Positions 18,313-27,573 of a stretch of DNA of 64,000 nt are shown piece after piece. Source of the stretch: Saccharospirillaceae bacterium (GTDB taxonomy: Bacteria; Pseudomonadota; Gammaproteobacteria; Pseudomonadales; Natronospirillaceae); the NCBI GenBank assembly GCA_007116635.1, contig SKIB01000011.1, positions 25,132-89,131 on the forward strand, in the 5' to 3' direction. A program made the translations under genes and the position numbers. The first letter of the stretch is position 1; each line of letters begins with the position of its first letter. Below the pieces are notes generated by a model that had not been told where the DNA came from, searched no databases, and was given only the letters and a program-made list of their open reading frames with translations.

Positions 18313-19098
18313 ATGCATAAGGCTTTATGGGTATCCAAAACAGGCTTGCAAGCCCAAGACAAGCAGCTAGCCACAATCTCGAACAACCTTGCTAACGTCA
18401 GCACCACGGGTTTTAAAAAAGATCGAGCAGTGTTTCAGGATTTGATCTATCAGATCCAGCGTCAACCAGGTGCTCAGTCAACTCAGGACAGCCAACTACC
18501 CTCGGGCTTGCAATTGGGCAGTGGTACCAGGGTGGTAGGGACACAGAAGCAATTCACTCAGGGCGACCTTGAAATTACCGAACAAACCCTAGACCTGGCA
18601 ATTAACGGGCGTGGTTTTTTCCAGATTCAGATGCCAGACGGTACTGTTTCTTACACCCGAGATGGTACCTTTCACTTGAGTGCCGATGGTGAGATCGTTA
18701 ATGCTAATGGCTTTTTGTTGGGTGACGGCATCATCGTGCCTGAGCAAACCAAGACCCTAACCATTTCACGCGACGGCATTGTACAGGCCTTCTTGAATAA
18801 CGACCCAGAGCCCATTGAAATCGGCAACATAGAGATCGTTGACTTTGTAAACCCCGCTGGCCTTGAAGCCATAGGAAATAACCTATTTCTCGAGACTCCT
18901 GCCAGTGGCGGGGCAGAGATCGGCATTCCCAGCCTGGATGGCTTTGGCTCTGTGGTTCAGGGTGCGCTGGAAAAGTCTAACGTTGCCATCGTTGAAGAAA
19001 TGGTCGATATGATCGCCACTCAGCGGGCCTATGAAATGAATTCTAAGGTTGTGTCTACAGCTGATTCGATGCTGGGCTTCATTACTCAAACCCTGTAG
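18313..19098 (+). CDS. flgG: Flagellar distal rod protein FlgG
   Basis: The 261-residue distal rod subunit joins the proximal rod to the hook through the P and L rings. Diagnostic segments are LWVSKTGLQAQDKQLATISN, NNLANVSTTGFKKDRAVFQD, the FlgG-specific stretch LGSGTRVVGTQKQFTQGDLE, and the C-terminal NVAIVEEMVDMIATQRAYEM. Its length is the near-invariant 260-262 of the family, so the rod is of ordinary size despite the giant hook. It overlaps no gene and follows flgF by 15 bases. Confidence 0.97.
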   Translation: MHKALWVSKTGLQAQDKQLATISNNLANVSTTGFKKDRAVFQDLIYQIQRQPGAQSTQDSQLPSGLQLGSGTRVVGTQKQFTQGDLEITEQTLDLAINGRGFFQIQMPDGTVSYTRDGTFHLSADGEIVNANGFLLGDGIIVPEQTKTLTISRDGIVQAFLNNDPEPIEIGNIEIVDFVNPAGLEAIGNNLFLETPASGGAEIGIPSLDGFGSVVQGALEKSNVAIVEEMVDMIATQRAYEMNSKVVSTADSMLGFITQTL

Positions 19099-19106
19099 GA
19101 GGCTTT

Positions 19107-19793
19107 ATGCGTTTTTTACTCTTGCTGGTCTTATCCCTAATGCTGACTGCTTGTGGGTCACAGGCGTTGCGCGGTGAACCAGAAATGCGGCCAGGGGATC
19201 CGAATTTTGCTCCGGTTCCGCCTCAGGCTATGAGCCCTCCACCAGCAGCGAATGGTGCTATTTGGCAAGACAACAATGTGCGCTCCATCTATGGCGATCG
19301 TAGCTCCAGAAGGGTAGGAGATGTAATTACCGTTATTTTGGACGAGCAGACCAGTGGCCAAAAATCGGCCCAAGCCAGTAGCAGTAGGCAAACTGACATT
19401 GAGCTAGCCAACCCTAGTTTGTTTGGCTCCCCGGTGGGCATTTTAGGCAATGAGTTGTCTGCTGGTGTTAGCGGCTCACGCAGTGCCAGTGGCCGTGGTC
19501 AGGCCAATCAATCCAATTCGTTGTCCGGAGCCATTACGGTAACCATTGCCGATATTCATCCAAATGGTGTGTTGCGTATCCAGGGTGAGAAATGGATTAC
19601 CCTAAATAATGGTTCTGAAGTAATTCGCATAACCGGCTTGGTGCGTCCAGAAGACATTAACCTGAACAATGAAGTTAGCTCCAAGCGTGTTGCCGATGCA
19701 CAGTTAACCTACTCTGGTACAGGTGCTCTTGCGGATGCCAGCAAACCAGGGCTGCTGACTCGGTTTTTCAATAGCCCTGCCTGGCCATTTTAG
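19107..19793 (+). CDS. flgH: Flagellar L-ring lipoprotein FlgH
   Basis: The 228-residue outer-membrane lipoprotein forms the L ring. The signal peptide ends in the lipobox LTAC, giving lipidated Cys16. The family segments SIYGDRSSRRVGDVITVILDEQ, GVLRIQGEKWITLNNGSEVIRI (split by one residue here) and LVRPEDINLNNEVSSKRVAD are intact. The C terminus ends FFNSPAWPF, close to the usual RFFLNLSPM-type tail. It starts eight bases after flgG with AGGAGG upstream. Confidence 0.96.
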   Translation: MRFLLLLVLSLMLTACGSQALRGEPEMRPGDPNFAPVPPQAMSPPPAANGAIWQDNNVRSIYGDRSSRRVGDVITVILDEQTSGQKSAQASSSRQTDIELANPSLFGSPVGILGNELSAGVSGSRSASGRGQANQSNSLSGAITVTIADIHPNGVLRIQGEKWITLNNGSEVIRITGLVRPEDINLNNEVSSKRVADAQLTYSGTGALADASKPGLLTRFFNSPAWPF

Positions 19794-19802
19794 GAGAGCA
19801 GC

Positions 19803-20891
19803 ATGAGATTGATCACAATCCTTTTACTGTCATTGACCCTGTCGACTGCTGTTTTCGCTGATCGTATCAAGGACCTAGCCAGCATTGAGGGTGTGCGTAC
19901 TAACCAGTTAGTTGGTTACGGCCTAGTGGTAGGTCTTGATGGTACGGGTGATAATAACAACTTCACTGATCAGACTTTTCGCAATATGCTGGATCAGTTT
20001 GGTATTACCATGCCACCAGGGCAAAATTTACGTACACGTAATCTGGCTGCGGTTGCGGTCAATGCTGATCTTCCTGCCTTTGCTCGGCCAGGGCAGCAGA
20101 TTGATGTGACGGTATCCAGCCTTGGCAATGCCCGCAGCCTGCGTGGTGGTACCCTGTTAATGACCGCACTTAAGGGAGCCGATGGCCGTACCTATGCTGT
20201 GGCTCAGGGCAATTTAGTGGTGGGGGGGCTGGGTGTGGATGGTGATGATGGTTCGAGCTTAACCATTAATGTACCTTCGGTCGGGCGTATTCCTTCTGGG
20301 GCCACAGTAGAACGGACGGTTGAATCGGGATTGCACCATGGTGACCATATTACCCTATTGCTGCATAACCCTGATTTCACTACCGCTAGGCGCATGGCAG
20401 AGGAAATCAGCGATCTGCTGGGGCCTGGTACGGCTCAACCCCTGGATGCGGCGGCGGTTAGAGTTGTGGCGCCAAGGGAACCAGCGCAGCGTGTATCCTT
20501 TATGTCAGTGATTGAAAACATCGAAGTTGAGCCAGCGCAGCAAAGCGCTAGAGTAATAGTCAATTCGCGTACGGGTACCATTGTAATGGGTGGTAATGTG
20601 CGTCTTAGCCCTGTTGCGGTGACTCATGGCAGCATGACAGTGACCATTAATAATCAATTACAGGTTAATCAGCCCGGAGCCTTTGCTGATGGCGAGACGG
20701 TAGTGGTTCCCGAAACGGAAATAGAGGTGGATCAAGAGGACAGTCGTATGTTTCTAATGGGCCCGACCGTGACCCTAGACGATCTAGTGCGCGCGGTAAA
20801 CCAAATTGGCGCCACACCTGCTGATTTGATGGCCATTCTCGAAGCCGTTAAAGCAGCAGGGGCACTTAGAGCAGAGTTGATAGTGATCTAG
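19803..20891 (+). CDS. flgI: Flagellar P-ring protein FlgI
   Basis: The 362-residue periplasmic ring protein is secreted by a Sec signal peptide ending near [11 protein letters not shown]. Its N-terminal part [20 protein letters not shown] and the C-terminal [20 protein letters not shown] and [17 protein letters not shown] segments are near consensus over full length. It is the last gene of flgFGHI here; flgJ, flgK and flgL, which normally follow, are absent. Its stop codon overlaps by four bases the stop codon of a converging esterase gene. Confidence 0.97.
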   Translation: MRLITILLLSLTLSTAVFADRIKDLASIEGVRTNQLVGYGLVVGLDGTGDNNNFTDQTFRNMLDQFGITMPPGQNLRTRNLAAVAVNADLPAFARPGQQIDVTVSSLGNARSLRGGTLLMTALKGADGRTYAVAQGNLVVGGLGVDGDDGSSLTINVPSVGRIPSGATVERTVESGLHHGDHITLLLHNPDFTTARRMAEEISDLLGPGTAQPLDAAAVRVVAPREPAQRVSFMSVIENIEVEPAQQSARVIVNSRTGTIVMGGNVRLSPVAVTHGSMTVTINNQLQVNQPGAFADGETVVVPETEIEVDQEDSRMFLMGPTVTLDDLVRAVNQIGATPADLMAILEAVKAAGALRAELIVI

Positions 20892-21655
20892 GGCAGCTGC
20901 AAAGCCCGACGTACTAGGCTCATAAAGGCATCTGGTTGCTCTACATGCAACCAATGTCCGGCCTGTGGCAGTCGTTCGATTTGAGCCTGAGGATAGTATT
21001 GCCTGATCAATTGGTAGTCACTAAGCTGGACATAATCTGAATGCTCTCCCAAGATGAACAGACAATCGCCTTCAAAAGTCTGGGTTAGCTCTGGTGCCTG
21101 ACTGAGTTCTGGCTGGCTTGCTCCAAGCTGCTCAACCGCCAATCGCCACTGGTAGTGTTGACCATCATGAAATAGGCTTTTGAGTAAAAATTGGCGCACT
21201 GCTTTCATTTTGACACCCTGTTGTGCCAATTGTTGTTCTGCGTCGCGCCTGTTGGTTAGCGCTTGGCAGTCAATGGTCTGCAAGGCTTTGAAAATATGAC
21301 TATGGTGCGGCGAGTAATCCTTGGGAGCAATGTCAGCGATGATCAGTTGCTCTATGCGTTCTGCAGCCATATTAGCTATGCTCATGGCCACTTTGCCTCC
21401 CAGTGAATGGCCAAGGAGTGAAAACTGGCCAATCTGTAGGCGATCAGCTAAATGAAGCACCTGCTGAGCGGCTTTGCTATGTTGCCAGTGTCCACGTAAC
21501 TCTGACTGTCCATGACCTGGTAGGTCAATTAGTAGAATGCGCTGTTCAGGCAGCCATTTAGCCAGAGATTTCCAGTTGTCACCACTGCCAAAGAGGCCAT
21601 GAATAATGATGGTGGTTGGTTCGCAATCGGGATGTAATTCTTGGTAATGCAGCAT
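20888..21655 (-). CDS. Alpha/beta-hydrolase, YbfF-type esterase
   Basis: The 255-residue cytosolic alpha/beta hydrolase has the oxyanion loop [19 protein letters not shown], the nucleophile elbow [12 protein letters not shown] with Ser in GHSLGG, and a late catalytic His in [13 protein letters not shown]. This layout and length match E. coli YbfF, which cleaves short acyl esters including acyl-CoA. It is converging and slightly overlapping with flgI and lies nine bases downstream of the HDOD gene, so it probably ends the ygfZ-HDOD-esterase operon. Confidence 0.85.
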   Translation of the reverse strand: MLHYQELHPDCEPTTIIIHGLFGSGDNWKSLAKWLPEQRILLIDLPGHGQSELRGHWQHSKAAQQVLHLADRLQIGQFSLLGHSLGGKVAMSIANMAAERIEQLIIADIAPKDYSPHHSHIFKALQTIDCQALTNRRDAEQQLAQQGVKMKAVRQFLLKSLFHDGQHYQWRLAVEQLGASQPELSQAPELTQTFEGDCLFILGEHSDYVQLSDYQLIRQYYPQAQIERLPQAGHWLHVEQPDAFMSLVRRALQLP

Positions 21656-21663
21656 TTAGGTCT

Positions 21664-22479
21664 CTATTGTTTGGCCTGTGTTATCAGCTCTGCTAGCCAA
21701 CCTTGATTGGGCTCCGGTAATTGCCAGAGCTCTACCAGTGGCAGACTTGGCCATATTTCTTGGCGCTTGTTATCAGGTAGGCTAAGTATTTTGGCCAGCA
21801 TCACTGTATCCGCTAGTGGTTGTGATTCTTGGCGGTAGAGCTGGGTGCAGGCCTTGGGTACCGCCTGCATTGCAGGACTGAATCGCCATTGAGCTAATAA
21901 GTGACCACCAACCAGGCTTTGCATGCCATCGATAATTTTCTTGGCATAGATGCCGTTGTTACGCAATTCAGGGTACTGGTCTAAATAGCTGACCATGGGT
22001 AAAACCCCTATTTGATGTAATGAACCCGCTAGATAAGCCTGAGCTGGTGAACAGGCGCCGGTTTGTTTTGCTATCTGCTGGCTCATTCTGGCAATCTGCT
22101 GATTTTGCCGCCAGGTATTGCGAACCAGATTATCAAGCACCTGGCTGCTGGCAACGAAGAGCTGTTCCATAGACACAGCAAGGGCATAATTAAGACTGTA
22201 ATCTAGGCCTAACCGAGATATGGACTGTAAGGGGGTACCAATCTTGGTTCTGGCGCCCAGTAAAGGACTATTAGTGAGCCTGAGGAATTCCGCTGTTAGA
22301 ACGGAGTCTTGACTGACAATGGCAGCAAGCTCAGAAATTGAGGGCTCTTGCTTGGCACTGAGTCTTTGTAGGGCAGTGGCAATTTCAGGTAAGGTGGGCA
22401 GCTCAAGCTCATCTACAGCCATGGCTCGGCTGATATCTTGATGAAATCGTACAAGCCAGTCCTGTAGATTATCCGTCAT
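21664..22479 (-). CDS. HDOD domain signalling protein
   Basis: The 271-residue protein consists mostly of an HDOD domain: ELPTLPEIATALQRL, AAIVSQDSVLTAEFLRLTNS, IGTPLQSISRLGLDYSLNYA and AYLAGSLHQIGVLPMVSYLD. The catalytic His-Asp pair of true HD enzymes is absent, as usual in HDOD proteins, which act as regulators rather than phosphohydrolases. No CheY, EAL or GGDEF domain is fused. The ATG at 22479 overlaps the end of ygfZ by 11 bases; the in-frame extension to 22596 would run through ygfZ. The regulatory target is unknown. Confidence 0.8.
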   Translation of the reverse strand: MTDNLQDWLVRFHQDISRAMAVDELELPTLPEIATALQRLSAKQEPSISELAAIVSQDSVLTAEFLRLTNSPLLGARTKIGTPLQSISRLGLDYSLNYALAVSMEQLFVASSQVLDNLVRNTWRQNQQIARMSQQIAKQTGACSPAQAYLAGSLHQIGVLPMVSYLDQYPELRNNGIYAKKIIDGMQSLVGGHLLAQWRFSPAMQAVPKACTQLYRQESQPLADTVMLAKILSLPDNKRQEIWPSLPLVELWQLPEPNQGWLAELITQAKQ

Positions 22480-23251
22480 GTGGTTTCTCTGAATCTTGAA
22501 AATTGATGATTTGCCAACCCTTTGGTGTCTGGCCTTGCTGTTCAGCACGCTGAAGCCATAGAGCGCAGGCAGGACTGGACGCAAGATCATAGGCAATAAG
22601 TTGGCCTAGCTCGGGCTGTTGCAGGTGCTCTATGGTTGATGAGGGCCCCTCGGCCAGGGTGGGTCGTTGTTTGGCCTTTCCACGATAGTGCAACCGTGCT
22701 ATCACTTCTTGGCCAGTATAGCAGCCTTTGGTAAAGCTGATGCCGTCCGTTAGATCCAAGCCTAGCCAAAGAGGTATGTATTGCTCGCTTTGTGCTGCGG
22801 ATAAAAAAATCCAGCCTCGTTTTAAATCGCAAGCTAACCAACTCTGAGTTAGTGGTTCAGCCGGTAAGGCTTGCTCCTGCCAAAATCGCAGCCAACCATG
22901 CTGATAGCGCACAGGATTATGTGGTTTGTTTTCAGGGTTTAATGCCAAATAGCCTAGGGATTCATCCTCTAAAACTTGGCAACGATACAAAGGTGAGTAT
23001 TTTGCTAAGATTGTTTGCAGTGTGGGTAGGTTGTCTTTAAGCGTTTCTAAATAAAAGCGATCTGCTCGATCACACCAAAGTAAAAAAGTGGCTAGGGTTC
23101 TGCCTTTAATATTGTTGATGCTGGTAAAAATATGCTGCCCTGGGTTCATTTTTCTAACCTCAGCCGAGCATTGGCCGTGCAGTAGGTCAACGGCTTTGTT
23201 GCCTTCTAGCACGAGGCGACCGTACTGACTAAGTTGAAATAATTGGCTCAT
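22469..23251 (-). CDS. ygfZ: Folate-dependent tRNA-modification/Fe-S protein YgfZ
   Basis: The 260-residue protein of the YgfZ/GcvT superfamily assists repair or assembly of certain Fe-S enzymes such as MiaB in a tetrahydrofolate-dependent way. The diagnostic motif GCYTGQEVIARLHYRGKAKQ, with the conserved reactive Cys, is present near residue 170. The N-terminal VLEGNKAVDLLHGQCSAEVR fits the folate-binding fold. It diverges from sdhE, the usual neighbour. It probably starts the operon with the HDOD and esterase genes. Confidence 0.92.
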   Translation of the reverse strand: MSQLFQLSQYGRLVLEGNKAVDLLHGQCSAEVRKMNPGQHIFTSINNIKGRTLATFLLWCDRADRFYLETLKDNLPTLQTILAKYSPLYRCQVLEDESLGYLALNPENKPHNPVRYQHGWLRFWQEQALPAEPLTQSWLACDLKRGWIFLSAAQSEQYIPLWLGLDLTDGISFTKGCYTGQEVIARLHYRGKAKQRPTLAEGPSSTIEHLQQPELGQLIAYDLASSPACALWLQRAEQQGQTPKGWQIINFQDSEKPHDG

Positions 23252-23282
23252 GGGATTCCTCTATAGATCCAACACAGGGGCT

Positions 23283-23291
23283 TGTTATACT
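23283..23291 (+). promoter_or_regulatory. Extended -10 promoter of sdhE
   Basis: TGTTATACT has the extended -10 form TGnTATAAT with one mismatch, 35 bases before the sdhE ATG. No good -35 is seen, as is common for extended -10 promoters. Confidence 0.5.
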
Positions 23292-23325
23292 AGGGTTCTT
23301 TAGTAGTGGATGACAAGGGGAAAAC

Positions 23326-23580
23326 ATGCAATCGGCTTTAATCAATCGCGTTTTTTGGCATAGCCGCAGGGGGATGCTGGAGTTGGACCTATTGTTGGTT
23401 CCCTTTGTTGAGCGGGGTGGTTTTGCGGCTTTGAACCAGCAACAGCAGCAATGCTATCAGGATTTGATAGCCCTTGAAGACCCGGTATTGTTTGATTGGT
23501 TCTTAGGCAAGGGGGAGCCGACCATGGAATTTGTTCCATTGGTTGAGCACATTAAACAATGGCATGCGAATGGCAGATGA
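23326..23580 (+). CDS. sdhE: FAD assembly factor SdhE
   Basis: The 84-residue protein promotes covalent flavinylation of succinate dehydrogenase and related flavoproteins. The RGMLELDLLLVPF segment contains the required RGxxE motif, and the helical remainder (YQDLIALEDPVLFDWFLG) fits the family. AAGGGG precedes the ATG at 23326. It is divergent from ygfZ and overlaps the following membrane-protein gene, the arrangement found in many gammaproteobacteria (ygfY-ygfX). Confidence 0.95.
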   Translation: MQSALINRVFWHSRRGMLELDLLLVPFVERGGFAALNQQQQQCYQDLIALEDPVLFDWFLGKGEPTMEFVPLVEHIKQWHANGR

Positions 23581-23956
23581 GGCTTTAGAGCATCAATTTC
23601 AATTGCAAAACAGTCGCTTGGCTAGGCTATGGCTGATAGCAAGTCATGTTTTGCTTTTGCTATTGATGCTTTTAACCCCATGGCCACAAGCAGCCCTATT
23701 CTTGTTGCCTGTGCCCTATCTCTTGTTGCGCCATAGGCAGTTAAGGGTTGCGGGCCAGGTTCACTGTAGTGGTCAGTACTGGCAGTTCACAGATCAACTG
23801 CCCAAGCAAATAAAGCGGATTCAGTGTCAGCCCTGGGGAGTTAGATTAACTTTCTCTGGCCTGTGGTTTAATCAGCGTTATATTTGGCGAGATCAGCTTA
23901 GCAAGAAGGACTGGAGTCAACTTTGTTCTTTTGCTAAAACTAAGGCCTGGAAATAA
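23564..23956 (+). CDS. YgfX/CptA-like membrane protein
   Basis: The roughly 130-residue protein has two close membrane segments (about 20-60: LWLIASHVLLLLLMLLTPW, ALFLLPVPYLLLRH) and a basic soluble tail rich in Trp and Gln. Its position overlapping the sdhE stop codon by 17 bases, the size and the two-segment topology fit the YgfX family, which in E. coli (CptA) is described as inhibiting cytoskeletal assembly. The start may be ATG 23564 or 23570. The 3' end overlaps the converging VanZ-like gene by about 40 bases. Confidence 0.65.
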   Translation: MRMADEALEHQFQLQNSRLARLWLIASHVLLLLLMLLTPWPQAALFLLPVPYLLLRHRQLRVAGQVHCSGQYWQFTDQLPKQIKRIQCQPWGVRLTFSGLWFNQRYIWRDQLSKKDWSQLCSFAKTKAWK

Positions 23957-24321
23957 GGATCAAGCTGGCGCCGAATAAGCCAAAGAATCGGTAAAGCAAG
24001 CAGTGCGCCGATGCCATTTGCAAGCATGTCGAACCATTCAAAATAGCGCCAACTGGTCAGACCTTGTAGGCATTCAATCAAGACTCCAATGCTAAAAGTC
24101 ACTAGCCAGGTCTGTATAAGTTTCAGCTGTGTTTGGCTCCAGCCTAATAATAGGCCGAGCCCAGCGTAACCCAGTAGATGATTGAGTTTGTCATGATTGG
24201 CAACCAGTTCGCTGTTTATAGGCCACAGAGAGCCCCAAAAAAGCAGCATTAAATAGCCAATAAGAGCAAATTTGCTTAGCTTGCCCGCTGGTATTAACGC
24301 GTAAGTTAGGGAGCTAAGCAT
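23917..24321 (-). CDS. VanZ-like membrane protein
   Basis: The 134-residue protein has about four membrane segments. The conserved KLNHLLGYAGLGLLLG and ECLQGLTSWRYFEWFDMLANGIGALLAL stretches are the VanZ-family signature (polar Asp/His/Glu and Gln in the membrane). The name derives from a teicoplanin-resistance gene, but Gram-negative members have no settled role and no resistance is implied. The ATG at 24321 overlaps the upstream esterase gene by 16 bases, suggesting coupling. Confidence 0.75.
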   Translation of the reverse strand: MLSSLTYALIPAGKLSKFALIGYLMLLFWGSLWPINSELVANHDKLNHLLGYAGLGLLLGWSQTQLKLIQTWLVTFSIGVLIECLQGLTSWRYFEWFDMLANGIGALLALPILWLIRRQLDPYFQALVLAKEQS

Positions 24322-24962
24322 TGCTCGAACCACTGGCCAATCAGCTTCAGTTGCTCAACATTGACTTCATGCCCCATGGACCAGGAATGAAAACTCACCT
24401 GATTGCCTTGATCTTGCAGTTGTTTGCAGCATTGTTCACCCAATCTAAAGGGCACAACGGCATCTTGATCACCATGATGAATGGCAATGGGGAAGTCTAC
24501 CTTGGTTGCTACGCTTGGGTCTGGTAAATAGCCTGACAATGCCACCACGGTTTTGGGTGTCAAAAATTTAGCTAACCCTAGGTGCAGTACCATGGCTGCG
24601 CCCTGACTAAAGCCAACCAAAATGATAGGTAATTGTTCAGTGTTAACTGTTTCAACCAGTTGTTTAAGGGCGTTGGCCGACTGTTCGATCTGTTTAAGGT
24701 CGACTTCGCGCTCGAAATCCATACTGAGAATGTCATACCAGGCAGGCATCATCATGCCTGCATTAATGGACACTGGTAGGCTTGGCGCATGGGGGAAGTA
24801 AAAGTCTAGGCAGGTATGGGGTTGCAACCCAAGATGAGGCAGGGCGCCGACAAAGTCATGGCCATTTGCTCCTAGGCCATGCAGCCAAAGAACTACGGCT
24901 TTGCTTGGACCCTGGCCATGGCGGTGGTGTAAGTATTCAAGTGTCATTTTCTCTGTACTCAT
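24306..24962 (-). CDS. Carboxylesterase/phospholipase-type alpha/beta-hydrolase
   Basis: The 218-residue hydrolase belongs to the carboxylesterase 2 family (EstB/YpfH-like). VVLWLHGLGANGHDFVGALPHLGL is the oxyanion region, LVGFSQGAAMVLHLGL contains the nucleophile Ser in GFSQG, HHGDQDAVVPF the Asp and SWSMGHEVNVEQL the catalytic His. No signal peptide follows from the starts at 24962 or 24947, so it is cytosolic. It lies four bases after the DUF3108 gene in the purM-purN direction. Confidence 0.87.
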   Translation of the reverse strand: MSTEKMTLEYLHHRHGQGPSKAVVLWLHGLGANGHDFVGALPHLGLQPHTCLDFYFPHAPSLPVSINAGMMMPAWYDILSMDFEREVDLKQIEQSANALKQLVETVNTEQLPIILVGFSQGAAMVLHLGLAKFLTPKTVVALSGYLPDPSVATKVDFPIAIHHGDQDAVVPFRLGEQCCKQLQDQGNQVSFHSWSMGHEVNVEQLKLIGQWFEQCLAP

Positions 24963-24966
24963 GCAA

Positions 24967-25704
24967 TTAATTTGGTAAAACTGTTTGGCCTGCAAATTGC
25001 GCCGATTCAACTCTGACTTCAAATTCAAGGCGCTCGTCATCAAACTGTTGCCACAGAATCGGCATCCCAGGATACTCGGTCGCATAATAAAATCGGCTGT
25101 TGCGGTTGCCTAATTGCTCTACGATCATAATATCAAGTTGCCCAAGGTGAGTATTGGCCATCCCACGCTCCACAACACGAAACTGCTGCTGGTTAGCACT
25201 GCGCCAACTGATGCTACTTAGGCTGAACTCATCTTGGTCCTGGGCTAATAAGCCAATGGCTAGGATACGATTTAAAGGGTCTAGAGTTTGTCGGTTAGCG
25301 GTATCAACTTGATTGTTATTGACACGGCCAGTAATGCGCGAGTCTGAGAATTGATAGCGCTTTTGCTCGGAGAAAAAAGTTAAGCGGCTGGTGCTGCTGT
25401 AACTTTGACTGCTGATTTGTCCGTCCTGCCAACTAAATCTACTTTCTTCACTCAGGCTGCCAAGGCGTGCATTGGCTGCTAATTTCATCTGATACTGATT
25501 GTTGCCCTGGGGTTTTAATTCCAGATTGCCCTGGGCACTAAAGCTGGGAAAGCCAAAGCTGCGAGCACTAAGCTGTAAATCCATTGCTGCAAGATTGCTT
25601 GCCTGTGCTTGGCTGGATGATATGCAGATGACAGCTAGGCTGACTAGGGCCAAGCACAAGCGGTTAAGCTTCAATAAGGCAGGAGAAAAAAGGATGTTAG
25701 GCAT
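24967..25704 (-). CDS. DUF3108 periplasmic protein
   Basis: The 245-residue exported protein has a signal peptide (LCLALVSLAVICISSSQAQAS) and a beta-rich body that fits DUF3108, a family regularly found downstream of purM-purN in gammaproteobacteria. Recognisable are the alternating strand pattern YQMKLAANARLGSLSEESRF and the late PGMPILWQQFDDERLEFEVR. Its function is unknown. It lies 15 bases after purN in the same direction. Confidence 0.75.
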   Translation of the reverse strand: MPNILFSPALLKLNRLCLALVSLAVICISSSQAQASNLAAMDLQLSARSFGFPSFSAQGNLELKPQGNNQYQMKLAANARLGSLSEESRFSWQDGQISSQSYSSTSRLTFFSEQKRYQFSDSRITGRVNNNQVDTANRQTLDPLNRILAIGLLAQDQDEFSLSSISWRSANQQQFRVVERGMANTHLGQLDIMIVEQLGNRNSRFYYATEYPGMPILWQQFDDERLEFEVRVESAQFAGQTVLPN

Positions 25705-25719
25705 ACAGGGTGCTCAGAT

Positions 25720-26358
25720 TCATGAATAATCAAAGACCCTACCTTGAGGCTTGAGCGGCTGGCCGTCAAGCCAGCTTTGCTCAGCGTTCATCTGCAGTTT
25801 ATCTTGAGCAAACCAAGCCACTACCTGGGGATAGAGTTGATGCTCCAGTTGATGTACTCGTTGTTGAAGGCTGTTGGCATTGTCTGAGGCAAGAATTCTA
25901 AGGCGCGCCTGTGCAATGTTGGGCCCGGCGTCCAGCTTTGGAATCACGAAGTGTACGGTACAGCCATGATGTTCATCACCAGCCTCCAGCGCGCGGGCAT
26001 GGGTATTCAGCCCAGGGTACTTTGGCAGCAGGCTGGGGTGAATATTTATCATTCTACCAAGAAATTGATTCACCAGTTCTGGCGTTAGGATGCGCATGAA
26101 ACCGGCAAGCACAACTAAGTCTGGTTGCTCACTTTTGATGAGCTGCGCTAAAGCCTGATCATAGGTTGAGCGATCAGAGTAGTCCTTATGGCTGAGTACC
26201 TTGCTATTGATCCCGTGCTGCTTAGCACGTTGCAGACCATAGGCATCAGCGCGGTTACTAATGACTAAACTGATCTTCATGCCATGTTCGTCCTGAGTAT
26301 CAATCAGGCGCTGTAAGTTACTACCAGAGCCTGAGATTAAAACGACCATGTTGGGCAT
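25720..26358 (-). CDS. purN: Phosphoribosylglycinamide formyltransferase
   Basis: The 212-residue enzyme transfers formyl from 10-formyltetrahydrofolate to GAR, the third step of purine synthesis. Visible are the phosphate loop VVLISGSGSNLQRLI, the folate-binding LAGFMRILTPELVNQF, and the catalytic INIHPSLLPKYPGLNTHARAL with Asn, His and later Asp in DAGPNIAQ. It follows purM by three bases (stop 26362 to start 26358), the usual purMN pair. Confidence 0.95.
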   Translation of the reverse strand: MPNMVVLISGSGSNLQRLIDTQDEHGMKISLVISNRADAYGLQRAKQHGINSKVLSHKDYSDRSTYDQALAQLIKSEQPDLVVLAGFMRILTPELVNQFLGRMINIHPSLLPKYPGLNTHARALEAGDEHHGCTVHFVIPKLDAGPNIAQARLRILASDNANSLQQRVHQLEHQLYPQVVAWFAQDKLQMNAEQSWLDGQPLKPQGRVFDYS

Positions 26359-26361
26359 AAT

Positions 26362-27411
26362 TTATAAACCCTGCAGTACAACGGCTTCGCCCTGGCGGCC
26401 AGCCGTGATTTCACCAATGCTATACACTGTTTCGCCCAGTTCAGATAAGATTTGCTCGGCTTGGCTGGCCCGTTCTGGACTAACCACTAGGACCATGCCA
26501 ATGCCGCAGTTAAAGGTGCGATGCATCTCGTGCTCGTCAACATTGCCCTGTTGTTGTAACCAGTTGAAAATGGCTGGACGAGTCCAGGATTGGACATCAA
26601 TCAAAGCCTGAGTATCTTCGGGCATAACACGAGGTAGGTTCTCCAGTAGTCCACCGCCAGTGATGTGACTTAGGGCTTTGACTTCGATGCTCTCCATCAG
26701 CTTGAGAATGTTTTTGACATAAATGCGCGTGGGCTCAAGCAGAGTTTGCCCTAAAGTGCTGTCTTCAAAAGGCGTGTCTAGGGTGCTGCCACTGACTTGT
26801 AAGATCTTACGAATTAATGAGTAGCCATTTGAATGAGGGCCGCTAGAAGCCAGTCCAAGAAGTTTGTCGCCGGCTTTGACTTTACTGCCATCAATGATTG
26901 CGTCTTCTTCGGCAATGCCAACACAAAAGCCAGCAAGGTCATAATCGTCTTTTTGGTACATGCCTGGCATTTCTGCTGTTTCTCCACCGACCAGAGCACA
27001 GCCAGCGAGTTCGCAGCCAGCACCAATGCCTTTGATCACATCCGCAGCCACATCAATGTCTAGGTGTCCAGTGGCATAATAATCTAAAAATAACAGCGGC
27101 TCAGCTCCAGCAACGATAAGATCATTGACGCACATGGCCACTAGGTCAATGCCGATGCTATCGTGTTTGTTCATGTCCAATGCCAGCTTGAGTTTGGTGC
27201 CGACGCCGTCAGTCCCGGAAACCAAAACTGGATTTTTATACTTTTGTGGGATGCGGGTTAGGGCACCAAACCCCCCTAGACTGCCCATTACTTCTGGGCG
27301 GCTAGTGCGCTTAGCAACCCCTTTGATGCGATCGACCAGGGCATTGCCAGCATTTATATCAACACCAGCATCTTTATAGCTAAGAGAGGGCTTGGCAGAA
27401 GGGTTGGACAT
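26362..27411 (-). CDS. purM: Phosphoribosylformylglycinamidine cyclo-ligase
   Basis: The 349-residue AIR synthetase performs the fifth step of purine synthesis. It shows [20 protein letters not shown] at the N terminus, [37 protein letters not shown] (read in two parts), [14 protein letters not shown] and [17 protein letters not shown], all family landmarks. The ATG at 27411 diverges from a DUF2066 gene. No PurR-type palindrome was recognised in the divergent gap. Confidence 0.97.
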   Translation of the reverse strand: MSNPSAKPSLSYKDAGVDINAGNALVDRIKGVAKRTSRPEVMGSLGGFGALTRIPQKYKNPVLVSGTDGVGTKLKLALDMNKHDSIGIDLVAMCVNDLIVAGAEPLLFLDYYATGHLDIDVAADVIKGIGAGCELAGCALVGGETAEMPGMYQKDDYDLAGFCVGIAEEDAIIDGSKVKAGDKLLGLASSGPHSNGYSLIRKILQVSGSTLDTPFEDSTLGQTLLEPTRIYVKNILKLMESIEVKALSHITGGGLLENLPRVMPEDTQALIDVQSWTRPAIFNWLQQQGNVDEHEMHRTFNCGIGMVLVVSPERASQAEQILSELGETVYSIGEITAGRQGEAVVLQGL

Positions 27412-27573
27412 GATTAGGCTGCTCCAATGAACTTAAATAAAGGCAATATTATACCTAGCAAGCCAGTGCTAGGATACTGCCCAGCAAGAAAAAGCCTTGA
27501 AGACTGGCACCCTTTGTTTCGCTTTATCTGCTTTGCTGGCAAAATAGACGCATTGCCTTGGAGAGTTGCTTTT

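Noticed and set aside
23917..24321. VanZ-like gene as a glycopeptide-resistance determinant
   Set aside because: The VanZ family is broad in Gram-negatives, there are no van genes nearby, and the name reflects sequence family only.
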